Assembly (NCBI GenBank): GCA_949318235.1
Contig: OX439136.1
Location: 28,761,067 to 28,825,066 of the forward strand
DNA: 64,000 bases
Reading direction: 5' to 3'
From: Ecdyonurus torrentis
Lineage: Eukaryota; Arthropoda; Insecta; Ephemeroptera; Heptageniidae
This document shows positions 11,380-25,550 of the stretch, piece by piece; position 1 is the stretch's first letter, and each line of letters opens with the position of its first letter. Below the pieces are notes generated by a model. The model searched no databases and had not been told where the DNA came from. It worked only from the letters and a program-made list of their open reading frames with translations. The translations under genes were made by a program, and so were the position numbers.

Positions 11380-14300
11380 TTTAAGATACTTTGTTTTTCC
11401 ATGGTATGAGGTTATATAATTCTTCAAACAATGTTTTTTTCTTAAAAAATAATATTAATAATTAAACAAAATTAAATTAAACAATAATTAAAAAAAAATA
11501 ATAATATTAATAATTAAACAAAAAAATTCTGCATCTTTTTTGCACAGAAATATACTGTATATATTTTAAATTTGTTGTGGGATAATATGTTTAAAAAAAA
11601 TATATAAAAGTAAGAATTATAATTTTATTTGTTGTTTGTGCACACTTACTTGTCTACATAATGTTGCCATGGTTCACATCATAATATAACTGTACCTAAA
11701 AAAGCTGAAGAAGTAAGAAAATTCTAACATTAACGTCTTCAATTAATTAACAACCAAACAATTTTACACATTAATTAATTAGGATAAGATATCTTCAAAA
11801 TGTCTAAAAAAATTGTGCTAGATTTTAAATTTTGAATTTTTAGTCCCATAAGAGCCCATGTTAATGTCAATAACTATTATCTCTCTTATCTGATGGTGAA
11901 AATTGTTATCATAGGTAGCTGTTACTGTTAACTTTCAAATGATGTCATCATAAAGTTTGGCAGTTTTATTTTTAAATTTTGAGATACCTACAAGCCATCT
12001 GAATAAATCGCTTAAATATATTTTCAGATGTTTTATATCTCTATATTGATTGGTATTTGTATATCACTGGGATAATAAGCCTGAAATGGACATTTGTAAT
12101 ATCATTTCTAACTGAACGTCTTTTTATGTAGAGAGAGAGAGAGAGAGAGTCTCGTACCTGAGTATTCATCTATATTTATAAAAAGTATCTAAAGTTAAAA
12201 AAGTATAGCTAATGGATATTAAATCTTTAGATTAAAGTTAAACTATAATTATCGTCAAATACGTCTAAAATATTTTGATTTAAAACATAAGTTGTAGTTT
12301 TTCTATTGTAAGAAAATGTTTCAACAATTTTCTTTGTTGTTTGTGCACACTTACTTGTCTACATAATGTCGCTATGGTTCACATCATAAATAACTGATTC
12401 TAAACAGTGATATTTAAACTGGAAAATTCTAACGTTAACGTCTTACATTTATTAGCAACCAAACCATTTTGCACATTGATGCATTAGGATAAGCTATCTT
12501 CAAAATGTCTAAAAAAAAAAAAAAAAATTGTGGGGTCACCATGCTAGATTTTAAATTTTGAAGTTTTAGTCCCATAAAGAGCCCATGTTTATGTCAATAA
12601 TTATTTTCTCTCTTATCTGATGGTGAAAATTGTTATCATAGGTAGCTGTTACTGTTAACTTTCAAATATCATCATAAAGTTTGTGAGTTTTATTTTTAAA
12701 TTTTGAGATACAAGCCATCTGGATAAATTGCTTAAATTTATTTTCAGATTTTTTATATTTGCAACTTATAACTTGTGTATTGGTATTTGTATATCACTGG
12801 GATAATAACCCTGAAATGGACATTTTAAATATCATTTCGATCTAAACGTCTTTCTATGTAGAGAGAGAGAGAGAGTCTCGTACCTGAGTATTTATATATC
12901 TTTATAAAAAGTATTTAAAGTTAAAAGTAGCTAATGGGAAATAAATCTTTATATAAAGTTAAACTGTAATTATCTTCAAATACTTCTAAAATATATATAT
13001 TTTTTAATAAGTTTTAGTTTTTCTCTATTAATAAAATGTTTCTATAAATCCAAATGAAAGAAATGACGTAGAAACAATTAACGTATAATAAGTATTGTCT
13101 AATTTTATTTGTATGTCCTAATATTGATATTAGGTACTTACTTAATTTCTAACGGTTTAGTGCAGAAAGTTAAATAATAAAATTTATTGATGTGAAATTC
13201 ACTGCATGGAATGTCATTGTACTTGTCTTATTCTTAAAATGTCTTCTTATGTATAGCGTGTGTGCGCATGACGTCTTTCTGAGTGCTTTTTGATGATTTT
13301 CTTGAGCAATGAATAACATTGCTCAGCATAGGACAAACCTAGTTTTTGGCTATTTTCTTTGCAAAATTAGTTATTTTTTCGTTATTATTATTTTTCTTGC
13401 ATACTTGAGGTACTAATTCAACCTGTTAACAACATCAATGCTCTCAAAAATATTGCCAAGTATTTTTAAACTGGCATAATCTGGCATTTTCCTATACCGG
13501 CCAATGTTATTTAGTACTCACTTATAACGTCGACTTTAACATGAATGAAACCACTCTATAGCAGTAAGTTTGAGTCTTAAAAAAAAAGAGAGTCATGTAT
13601 GATAATTTTTAAGCAAATTTGATAACTTTAGGAACAGTTTAAATTAGTTCCAAGGCTACCTCTCGTCATCTTCCTAAAACATTCTCGATATGTTTGTAAT
13701 CTTCTATACAAAATAGAAATGCTATATGTAAATTGTGACCCTTATTAACGTATCAACGGTATTCTTCTTATGTAAGTAATCATTGGAAAGGTAAAAACCA
13801 TTTCAGTTTGTAGTTCTTCTTAAAGTTGGTAACATTATTTGATTTATTGATCACTTTTACTAAAATTAATTACATAATCATAAAAATTGTTAATATTTAT
13901 TTTCCTAAGTTTCTTTTTGTCTGTTTTTGTTAAATATTTATTATTATTAATTTTTAATATTTACGATCATTAGTAAAGTAAATGATAGAAATAGCAGCTC
14001 TGGCCTTACTTACTTACCACAGCAAAAGTTGTATGGAGAGGTGGAGGTGTCACGTGGCACACAGTTTAGTTATAATGTTTATATAATGCATTTTATTTCT
14101 TAGTGTAAAAACTAAAAAGTTCACTTCTTATTTAGCAATAAATTTGAAAATACTTTAAAAAATATCGTTAAAAATTATACATTTAAATTTGATGCAAGTT
14201 AAAACATTACTTGTATATCGTGAAGTAGGAAGGCCAAATTTTCACAAATTATTTCCTCTCAAAATAATGCTAAATCTATAAATTTCTAACGGTTTAATGC
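11380..14300. repeat. Degenerate segmental duplication, copies B and C
   Basis: 11380-12150 and 12330-12890 both match parts of 7015-7740, and 12890-14300 continues in the order of copy A. The CTGTTACTGTTAACTTTCAA block also recurs in a smaller dispersed repeat at 14530-14840, 31540-31720, 35385-35845 and, reversed, 50075-50290. Confidence 0.7.
13252..13560. mobile_element. MITE family T, copy 3, with empty-site evidence
   Basis: Inserted after TTCTTATGTA and followed by TAGCAGTAAG. The paralogous stretch near 8345-8370 reads TTCTTATGTCTAGCAATAAG with no element. This indicates TA target duplication. Confidence 0.85.
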
Positions 14301-14996
14301 AAAAATTAAAATAATAAAATTCAATAACTAAAATAAGTTCTTTTTATTTGTCTTGTTTTTAAAAATTCTTCTTATACTTCTTATATAGCAATAAGTTGGA
14401 TTGTCTTAAAAAACAAAAATCGTACATATATTTCAAAGCTGTTTAATAAACAGAAATCTTTCAGAAAAGTTTAGAGTGAATCACAGATGACCTCTTTATC
14501 ATCTACTTAAAATATTCTTAATATTCTTATGCCTGAGACAGGAAATCAGGTACTGTGGGATTTGACAAAAATTGTGAAGAAAGAAAAATGTAAAATTTCA
14601 CACAGTGGTACATTAAAATAAGGTATCTTCAAAAATATAAAAAAATTGGTGGGTTACCATGCTAGATTTTAAATTATGATTTTTTTGAAGTTTTAGTCCC
14701 ATAAGAGCCCATGTTAATTTTAATAATTATTTTTTCTCGTAGCTAATAGTCAAAGGTTCTGAAAATTTTATCATAAGTAGCTGTTACTGTTAACTTTCAA
14801 ATGGCATCATAAAGTTTCAAAGTTTTCTTTAATAATTTTAAATATAACAATTATGCCATCTATATACAACCCTAACTACCATGTGTTTAAAATGTCATAC
14901 ACGTGTGTTTATGTTTTTAAAAGTGCAAATATTGATATCTAGTTTTTGTCTTACATAATTATTTCATTGTGGCATAATTATACACATGCCTATAAT

Positions 14997-15312
14997 TTAA
15001 AGGCGTAGAACACCTTGAACAAAAAAGTTGTGTAATATTCTAACAAACCTGAAAATCAACGTTGATTTGTCCGGAGTCATTGATTTCTAATTTATTTGCC
15101 ATTTACAAAATGGAACAAGCGGTCATTGACGTCACAGCTTGCTTGTTTTACGCGCGCGTGGACCAGGCGAGCTGTGACGTCATTGACCGCACGTGCCATT
15201 TTGTGAATGTAAAATAAATTAGAAATCAATGACTCTGGCCAAATAAATGTTGATTTTCAGGTTTGTTAGGATATTACACAACTTTTTTGTTCAAGGTGTT
15301 CTACGCCTTTAA
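14997..15312. mobile_element. TTAA MITE family P2, full copy
   Basis: Element 15001-15308 between TTAA duplications. Ends AGGCGTAGAACACCTTGAAC. The central arms hold TGACGTCA at 15126 and 15175. Non-coding. Confidence 0.88.
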
Positions 15313-17664
15313 CGTGGCGTGTCAGTTCACATCTCAATATCTTCGTTCGTTGATTCTCAAACTATGATATGTATATGTATACGTATATCTTAATATGTAT
15401 ATAAATATTATTATTTTCTTATTTAATTTTATTCTTGTAAAAAATTGGGCTTTACTATGTGTAAATATTATTTTACGTAATTAAAAAAAAAAAAAAAAAA
15501 AAAAAAATCTTTTTAAATCGTTTAATAGTCGTACTGGTTTTTTGTTAACTCATATTTTATATAAAATTTTAAATTTTCTTATATAATTTTAATATCGTAA
15601 AAAAGTGGCATAGAAACCATGCTTTGTCCTTATTTACAAATACTTGCAAATAATTAAAAAAAAACACTACCTATTTATTCTTCTTTTTAAATCGGTAAAG
15701 GCAACAAATTTTTTCAAAACTTATATTACGAGTTTTTAATTTCTAACATATTTTTAACATTTTTAAAAAGTGATAAAGCGATTCAGAATCGTAATCAATC
15801 ACTTCACCTTTAAGTTACACGTTTTAAAAAACACTTACGTATTTATTCTTCTATTTAAATCGTATATGTCAATGACATATTTAAGGGGGGTAGGTGACCG
15901 ACTGATATCTCGCAAACTAGGACGGTTGCGAATAATAATAATAACACAAAGTAAAGAAGAAATGTTACTTAAAAGTTTAGCTATGTCAAACATGTAAAAA
16001 TACGATCAAATATTTAAGTTATTGCTCTTTAAAGATAACATGTAAATTTGAAAATTTAAATTTAAGCGGGAAAGTTTAGTCAAATTAGGAAATTTTTCAC
16101 AATTAAAAATATAATTAAATTGTTTTTTGGCATAAAAAACTATATTTTAAGTTTACTTGATTTTATTTGAAAATTATAGTGTTTGTTTTATTGGAATTAA
16201 ATCATGTACAAAAAATTATTAGGAAAATATAGTTGTTCTTTTAGCGATTTCCGGTCCAAGTTGGTCCCCCACCGCCTTAATTGATAATTTTTAACTCCTA
16301 ATTTAATTAAAACATTCGACACATTAACATACAATCCGTCTGCTTGTGCTGGCAAAGTTACAACACAAAGTTTACGTTCATTCTTCTATTTAAATTGTAC
16401 TGCGTCTCAAATGTCAATGTAATTCTCTTAATATTCTGTGTTTAAAATGACATACAAATGTGTTGTTAACAATGCAAAAATATATTTATCTTGTCTCACG
16501 TAATCATTACATTGCGACATATAAAAATGCTGATCAGCGAGCAAAGAAAAGTTCATATCTTAATATATATAAATATTTTCTAAAATAATCTTGTAATATA
16601 ATGGGCTTACAAATACTACCTTGTCGTGGAAAAATTATTTTATTTTATTTTTTTTTTTTTTATTGTTATTATTATTTATTTAAAACTTATGTATTTTTTG
16701 TTTTTAAATGTTAAATGTCGCCGGTATATTTGAGTGATATGTTTTACTTCGTTATTTGACTATAGCATATAAGCCACATCAACATTATCTGTCGACTAAT
16801 ATGACACGCAGTTCACGTTCATTCTTCTATTTAAATTGTACTGGATCTTAAACATTAATAATTATTCTCTATTATGTGTTTCAAATGGCATACAAGTGTG
16901 GTTTGGTTTTTTAAAAAGAGGAACTGGTTCTGGTTCTTGGAACCGCCCTGAACCGAATCTTCTTGAATTAATGCCTTGTCCTGTGCAAATTTATTAAGGA
17001 AAAAAAATATACGTAATTCTTTTTAAACTCGTTAAAGTCAACGGTAATTTGAAATTTCTCAATCTTGAATACGATTTTTTTTCAACTTTCTAACATATTT
17101 TTAATATTTTAAAAATTTACTGAAAATATCTTCTATTAAAATTTCTTCTATTGAAATAAAAAAAAAATTATTTTTTATTTTTTTCAAAACGGTGACAGTC
17201 AATTATCTTAAAATAAATAAAGTAATTTGTAACATTATCTTAATATTTTACATCAGTGGCATAAAAATTATGCTTAAAATTTTGTTTTATTATTAATTAT
17301 AAAAAAAATCGTATTTAATGTGCTTTTAAAATGGTAAAATGCAACTGAATATTTTCTGATATTTTTCCCTCATAATGAACCACTTGCAATGAAAAAACAT
17401 TTTAAAATAATTTGAAATATTCTTACAAAATTTCTTATGGAAAAAAAAAAAAAAGTTTTCACTTACACGTTACAACAATAAAAAACATTTCATTGCAAGT
17501 GGTCTATTGCATTATAAAATTAGGCATATTAAGATATGTAATCTGTCTATTATATATATACTTCCTCGCAAAGTCACAAAGTTTACGTTGCAGTCTTCTA
17601 TTTTAATTGTAATTAACTCAAATCTGAAAGATTATTTTCTTAATATAATGTGTTTAAAATAGAT

Positions 17665-17975
17665 TAGAGGCATAGAACACTGAACAAAAACAATGTCTAA
17701 TATCCTAACATATAGCTAAATATCAACGTTGATTTAATTGGCCGGAGTCATTGATTTCTAATTTATTTTACATTCACAAAATGTCAGCTGCGGTTTTGTG
17801 ACGTGGCAGCTCGCCTGGTTCCATGCGCGTCGACTAGTGAGTTGTGACGTCACAAACCCGCAGCTGCCATTTCGTAAATGTAAAATAAATTAGAAATCAA
17901 TGACTTTGGCAAAATCAATATTTAGCTATGTTGGGATATTACGCAACTTTTTTCTTCAAGGTGTTCTACGCCATT
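17665..17975. mobile_element. TTAA MITE family P2, diverged copy
   Basis: Same arms as the copy at 15001, with altered tips (AGAGGCATAGAACAC; TTCTACGCCATTA). TGACGTCA at 17845. Partial copies lie at 39340-39531 and 54475-54705. Confidence 0.8.
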
Positions 17976-18500
17976 ACTAGTGTGTTTATAGTTCTAAAAA
18001 TGCAAATATTAATTATATATTTTGTTGTCTTATACTTAATGATTACATTGTGGCTAATTTAACATGACTACATATAGTTCACATCTCAATATCTACGTTC
18101 GTTCATGTATTTTGTCTCAAAACTATGATATGGATATCCTAATATATATAAACATCACTATTTTCTTATATCATAATTTTAATCTTGTAAAAAATTGGCA
18201 TATACAAATAATGCCTTGCAATGTGTAAATATTCTTTTACGTAATTTAAAAAAAAAAAAAAAAAAACTACATTCTTTTTAAATTGTAAAATTGTACGGAT
18301 TTTTTGTAAACTTATATTTAAAATAATTTTATAATTATGTCGTTTATAATAATGTCGTAAAAAAGTAGTGTTGAAATCATGCTTTGTCATGTATAAAGTT
18401 TTTTCTAATTTACACAAACTACGTTTTTATTCTTTTTAAATCGTAAATGTCAACGGTATATTTTAGTGATCGTTTTTAATCATAATTTCATTAAAGCATT

Positions 18501-18789
18501 ACACTCTAAAAAATAGTGCATTACTTTTTACGAATCCTAACTAATTTAAGATATACACTTTTAAGTTATTATGAGTAGCTAAAATAATGCATTTTAGCAA
18601 ATTATTAGCAATAGCTAATTTAACTTAAAATAGCTTTAAAAAACTTTAAAAAACTTATACGTAACTTAAATTAGCTATTTTTAATAATTTGCAAAATGCA
18701 TTATTTTAGCTACTCATAATAACTTAAAAGTGATTATCTTAAATAAGTTAGGATTCGTAACTAAAGTAATGCACCATTTTTTAGAGTGT
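18501..18789. mobile_element. Palindromic MITE with ACACTCTAAAAAAT ends
   Basis: Arms of about 130 bp, ends ACACTCTAAAAAATAGTGCA and TGCACCATTTTTTAGAGTGT, with a short central loop. No coding capacity. Confidence 0.85.
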
Positions 18790-18967
18790 AGACACTGTAG
18801 ACATATTAACATATACTCTGGCCTATGCTCTTTGTTATATATACATCGCAAAGTTTAAGTACATTCTTCTATTTTAATTATAATTTACCTCAAATATGAA
18901 GGATTATTATCTGAATGTTATGTGTTAAACATGGATACCAAGTGTGTGTTTTAAATATGCAAATATT

Positions 18968-20513
18968 GATATATATATGTTAGCTTCCAGAAGCGAATTC
19001 GCTCCGGAAGCGGAAAATATGGTCAGAACGCGTTGGGACCACGTATGAGGCTTCGTAACGCGAAATTCGTGTTGGGAGCATGGTAAATTTAATCCCAACG
19101 CGTTGAGATCAAGTTGAAAATTTTCAACGTGACGGGATCAAATTTGAAATCCCATGACGCGTTAGGAACATGCATAATTGTTCTCAATGCGTTGGGACCA
19201 AAATTGAAATTTCACAACGCGTTTCGGTAAAATAATATAATTATTTGAATAAAGCATCACAAAATAAATAATAATAATAATAAAAAACAAATGATAATTA
19301 GAGCAATATAAAATTTCTTTATTTTTATAGCAAAATTTAAAAAAAAGCTATCATTTTATTTAATAAAATAATCAAAAGTCGAATATTAACAATTTTTCTT
19401 AACTCAAATATTTGCTAAGGTATCTTCTCTCGAAGAAAAAGACAGAGAGAGAGAGAGAGAACTCGCCTTTTTTAAAACTGATTTTAAATATAATGAAAAA
19501 TAAAAGTATTTATTTCATATACCAACAAAATTAATCCATTATGACCTATGACTACTTTCCTCATACATTGGTTCAAAGTTCAAGTCTACCTTATTTTATC
19601 CAGTGATAACAATATACCGATATTTTTTTTTTCTCATACACGTTCAGTTGTATGTTCGTCTCTGTGCGGAAAACATGTTTTATAATTTCACCATAGTCGT
19701 TGGAAATAGAATATGTTAAGAAAATATTTGAATTTAAATAATTGACGTGTATTGTTGGTGCGCAAATAATTAAGTGAGTGGATAACGGTTTTACAGTGTC
19801 TCTTACATATTTAATCGTAAGTATTCACTTAAAAATAAAAAAAGTTTCGGTCATATATAATTAATAATCAGTTAGATCGTTTAGTAAGTTTAATTTTCAT
19901 GTCTCAATATATTCCGTCCGTGTGATTTAACAACACCTTGCTCAAAACACATACAGTATACTGTACTGTATTCTTGCATTTCAAGTAAATTAATTATAAA
20001 TGTATAAGTTTAAGACGAAAAACAAACAATACCTATATAAACATGCATAATAATAATACATATAAGTAATAATAGCAAGTCTTAAATCATATCACATAAA
20101 ATTTTGAATTGAGAAAAGTTCCTTTTCGGCTTTTGATTATTTTACTAAATAAAATTATAGTTTTATTTAAAAAATTTTGCTATAAATATTTATATAGCTC
20201 TAATTATCGTTTGTTTTTATTTATTTGGTGATATTTTATATACATAATTATATTATTGTACCGAAACGCGTTGTGAAATTTCAATTTTGGTCCCAACGCA
20301 TTGAGAACAATTTTGCATGTTCCTAACGCGTCATAAGATTTCAAATTTGATCCCGTCACGTTGAAAATTTTCAACTTGATCTCAACGCGTTGGGATTAAA
20401 TTTACCATGCTCCCAACACGAATTTCGCGTTACGAAGCCTCATACGTGGTCCCAACGCGTTCTGACCATATTTTCCGCTTCCGGAGCGAATTCGCTTCTG
20501 GAAGCTAACATAT
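18968..20513. mobile_element. Long-TIR non-autonomous element, about 1.5 kb
   Basis: Inverted repeats of roughly 400 bp (to about 19385, and from about 20125) surround a non-coding AT-rich core. Tips read TTAGCTTCCAGAAGCGAATT, containing a small AGCGAATTCGCT palindrome. The outer 250 bp of each arm hold a series of AACGCGTTGGGA-like motifs. The superfamily is not identifiable and no protein is encoded. Confidence 0.85.
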
Positions 20514-20819
20514 ATATTGCATATCAACATGATGGTTAGCACGGAGAGAAAAGTTCATATCTCAATATCGAAGTTCTTTCTTTTCTTTTGTCTCAAACTA
20601 TGATGTAAAAATATTTACGTGTACTTTAATATATAAATATTATTATTGTCTTATTTAATTTTAATATTTTAAACAAATTGGTGTAGAAATTACACTTTGA
20701 ACTTTTGCACATAAAATGCTTTTGGATAATCTAAAAAATGCTTCTTAAAAATTGTATAATAATTTATTTTTTTTTCTTAGTAATTTTATTTGACGTATAT
20801 TATTAAAAAGTATAAAAAA

Positions 20820-21161
20820 TTGGAATAGACCAGAGAAAAACATAAGCATTTATAACACAAAACACTTGATGGGACTTACATAAATAACATTAATTGGTCT
20901 CAAAACCCAACAGTAGCGCCGTAACAGTGATCTGAAAATTTCAATTTATGCAACCCGTACAACATTTTCATACTAATTTTTGCATGTTTCTGACGTCATA
21001 AACAGAAATATTTACGCAAATTGCATACTTTACAGTATTTTCACACTCACGTGTGGGTTCACATTTACATTCTGGTAAAAAATTGTCATCAGTTCTGTAG
21101 ATCCCATTTTGTGTTAAATAATTAAAAAGAACGTGTTGTTTTGTGTTTTCTATGCCTTTAA
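20820..21161. mobile_element. TTAA MITE family P3, copy 2
   Basis: Begins TGGAATAGACCAGAG and ends TCTATGCCT next to TTAA at 21158. TGACGTCA near 20991. The left TTAA is not clear. Confidence 0.75.
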
Positions 21162-21815
21162 TTATTAATTACATTGTAGCATACGAACTTGTCTAATTTA
21201 AAATGACGTGTTCATTGACATCTGCAGATCTACGTTCTGTCTTCTATTTCCACTGTATGTGGTCGTAGACTATGAAGTAAAATATTATCTCAATATATAA
21301 ATATTATTTTATTCTTATATAATTTTAATCTCCCGCAAAATTATCATAGAAATAATGCCTTGTAAATCTCTTTTGCCTGCTTAAAAAAAAATAAAAATAA
21401 AAAATAAAAAAATAAAAATAAAAGCAAACATTTGACATAAATATTGTAAAATCGTACGGATTGTTTGTAAAATTATATTTAAAAATAAATTTTCAATGTC
21501 TTATATAACTTTAAAACAATAAAAAAGTGGCATAGAAGCCATGCTTTTTAACCATTTGAAAGTCAATAATTTGAAACAACTACGAATTTATTCTTCTTTT
21601 TAGTCCATTAAAGTCAACGATATTTTTTTAACTTATATTACGAGTTTTTTATTTCTAACATTGTTTTGGTATTTTCAAAAGTTCAGATTTTACAACATGG
21701 ATTCTTCAATGTTAGATAATGAGATCTACGGTTTTTCTTCTATTTCAATTGTGTTTTGTTCAAAGCTACGTTGTAAATATATAAATATACGTATATCGAC
21801 GTAGCTTGAGTGAAT

Positions 21816-22152
21816 GCTTATGTTTATTCAAAATACGGAAGAGAAAGTGGCCGGAATAGGAAATCACGTGACGGTAAAATTGTGATTGCTTATGTTTACT
21901 ATAGAACAGGAAAAGGAAACCACGTGACGGTAAAAGTGGGAGGTAGCTCAGGCGTAGCTTGCTGCTGGCACCAACTTTTCTACCACTTTTACCGTCACGT
22001 GGTTTCCTTTTCCGGCCACTTTCTTTTCCGTATTTTAGAGTAAACATAAGCACTCTATGAGAAAATTTGGTGCCAGCAGCAAGCTAGGCCTGAGCTACCT
22101 CCCACTTTTACCATCACGTGGTTTCCTTCTCCGGTATTAAGTTAACATAAGC
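21816..22152. mobile_element. Foldback MITE family F, nested copies
   Basis: Two left arms (21816 and 21888) share one right end at 22051, followed by a further partial right half to about 22152. CACGTG sites are retained. Confidence 0.75.
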
Positions 22153-22522
22153 ACTCTAGATTACATTCAGCATAGAGCTATGCTATGACCAACGTTCACA
22201 AGCCTGTCAGCTTATCAAAGTCACGTAATTATTCTTCTCGTAATTTTATTATGTTCGAATTAAACATCCACAATTAAATTTATTTCAATAAGTATTCAGC
22301 ATACAAGTATGTTGTGAAAACTTATGATATTTCCATATTATTTTTATTAACCACTACCTCATAATTCTACTTAATTTAAACCCTTTTTTTTTTCTTCTTT
22401 GTCAACATTCATAAATCTTTGTTCCATTCTTAGTTATTAAAACTTATGTGATATGTGACAAAAACTGTTCAAAGTTCTATTTAATCAACTTGTAATCTGA
22501 GAAACGTTAATTTGTGTACGTA

Positions 22523-22733
22523 CGAGGGTGTGATGGAAAGTTCGCAAAGTCGCATATGTACGATTTTGTAGGACCTTCCACAAACCCAGTACCACGAGGG
22601 AATTGCCTTACTGGAAAATCGCTGGACCAAGTGCATTTCACTCAAGGGGGACTATGTTGAGAAATAGGATCAACAGTAAGTCGAAAAAAAAATCGTACAA
22701 ATGCGACTTTGCGAACTTTCCATCCCACCCTCG
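22523..22733 (+). pseudogene. mariner deletion derivative with the transposase C-terminus
   Basis: Inverted ends CGAGGGTGTGATGGAAAGTT and their complement surround 23 codons (22596-22667) reading EGIALLENRWTKCISLKGDY then VEK and a stop, typical of the mariner transposase C-terminus. The rest of the transposase is deleted. A TA precedes the left end; the right flank (ATCCATCC) is not TA. Confidence 0.8.
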
Positions 22734-23113
22734 ATCCATCCCTCGATCCCATCCCACCACATCCACAATTAAAGTTATTTCAATAAGTATTCAGCATAGA
22801 AGTATGCTATATGACAACTTATGATTTTTCCGTATTATTTTTTAACCACTACGAAATTATTCTTCTTTTTTATTTTGTTTTCTAAAGAAATATTATACAC
22901 TGGCTAAAACCGGGCCGTACCCGCCAAAATTTGTATCCGCGGTTCTAATCCAATCAGAGAGCGTGTTATAAACCTACTAGTCAATCACAGTTGACTTTAC
23001 ATAGTTAATTATACTGTATCCGCTCGAACTAGTATTGGGAGGAAAAGTGATTTTCACCTGGCCAATATATTGGGGGTATTTGTTTTGTACAAATTTGTTA
23101 AAATTTATTTTAT

Positions 23114-23234
<121 letters not shown>

Positions 23235-23416
23235 GGTGTCCATAAAGTCTCTGAGGGTGTTTAGACGTTAATAAAACACATAAGGCTCAACGTAAAATAC
23301 ACTTTTGATACATCAAATTAAAGCTTGAATTATGACAATTTTGAAAATCAAAACATAAATGCAATCAGTTGATTATTAATCTTGCTGCATCAAAAACCGC
23401 AAAAAAAGATAAATTT

Positions 23417-23816
23417 TCGTCCTGAAGACCTGGTCCTTGACGTAGCCCCAGAGATAAAAGTCGGGTGGCGTGAGATCAGAAGACCTGGGAGCCCACGCCA
23501 TGGATCCACCACGCCGTAGCCATCTGCCTAGAAACACCTAATCCAGCTCGTCTCTGACAACGTGCGCCCAATGTGGGAGCGCTCCGTCCTGCCGGAAAAT
23601 GAGCTCGTAACCCCACTCCGTCTGGGCCTGCAGCAGCTGCTGGATGGCGTAATTCTCAAGCATGTTCAGGTAGTTGTTCCAGTGGACAGTTGGCTCGTGG
23701 AAGATGAACGGGCCGATCACACTATCGTACAGGACTGCGCACCAAACAATCAAATTGGGACTGTCATATTCGAACGTACGAGCTGTGTCTGGACGTTCAG
23801 TGCTCCAGAAACACAC
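23417..23816 (-). pseudogene. Transposase middle fragment, minus strand
   Basis: Reads SPNLIVWCAVLYDSVIGPFI, then FRQDGALPHW, the DDE-domain centre of mariner-like transposases. A TAG at 23540-23538 interrupts the frame, after which homology continues (DLTPPDFYLWGYVKDQVF). The N-terminal DNA-binding part is absent. Confidence 0.85.
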
Positions 23817-23856
23817 GTTCTGTCAGTTTTTACTTTACCACACAAACACGCAATGC

Positions 23857-24119
23857 ACTCGTCGCCTGATCTCACGCCACCAGACTTTTATCTCTGGAGC
23901 TACGTCAAGGACCAGGTCTTTAGGACGAAAGTGCGTGACATGCGTGAGTTGAAGCAGCGTATCACCACCGCTATCAAAGCCATCACTCCGCAGACTCTCC
24001 GCAACGTGTCGCGCGAGCTAGAGGTTCGTCTCGACGTGTGTCGTGCTACCAATGGGCGCATGTTGAGAGGCCTTGAGGTAATGTTTCAGAAAACTCGAGT
24101 GAGACCTCACAAATTTTGA
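23857..24119 (+). pseudogene. Transposase C-terminal fragment, plus strand
   Basis: Reads PDLTPPDFYLWSYVKDQVF, then a helical tail to a TGA at 24117-24119. It repeats the DFYLW segment found in the opposed fragment, showing that two copies were joined head to head. Confidence 0.85.
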
Positions 24120-24356
24120 ATCTGTATGTGTTTTTTCAGATGATGCAAGCGTTAAACGGTGCAAATCGGACGTTAATTTTCTCTTTTTTTGCGGTTTTTG
24201 ATGCAGCAAGATTAATAATCATCTGATTGCATTTATGTTTTGATTTTCAAAATTGTCATAATTCAAGCTTTAATTTGATGTATCAAAAGTTTATTTTACG
24301 TTGAGCCTTATGTGTTTTATTAACGTCTAAACACCCTCAGAGACTTTATGGACACC

Positions 24357-24461
<105 letters not shown>

Positions 24462-24470
24462 ATATATATA

Positions 24471-25507
<1,037 letters not shown>

Positions 25508-25550
25508 ATAAAATTATGCGTAATAAAAAATTTGGACTATATACGTCTAA

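Larger units (their letters stand above)
14870..22500. repeat. Decayed array of related AT-rich units
   Basis: The order TGTGTTTAAAATG, TGCAAATATTGATAT, GTCTTA, TTACATTG, AGTTCATATCTCAATAT, then a TATAAATATTATT block recurs from about 14.9, 16.4, 17.6, 18.9 and 21.2 kb, each time followed by an ATTCTTCTATTT motif. Units are strongly diverged and interrupted by MITEs. Open frames inside are short and without homology. Confidence 0.55.
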
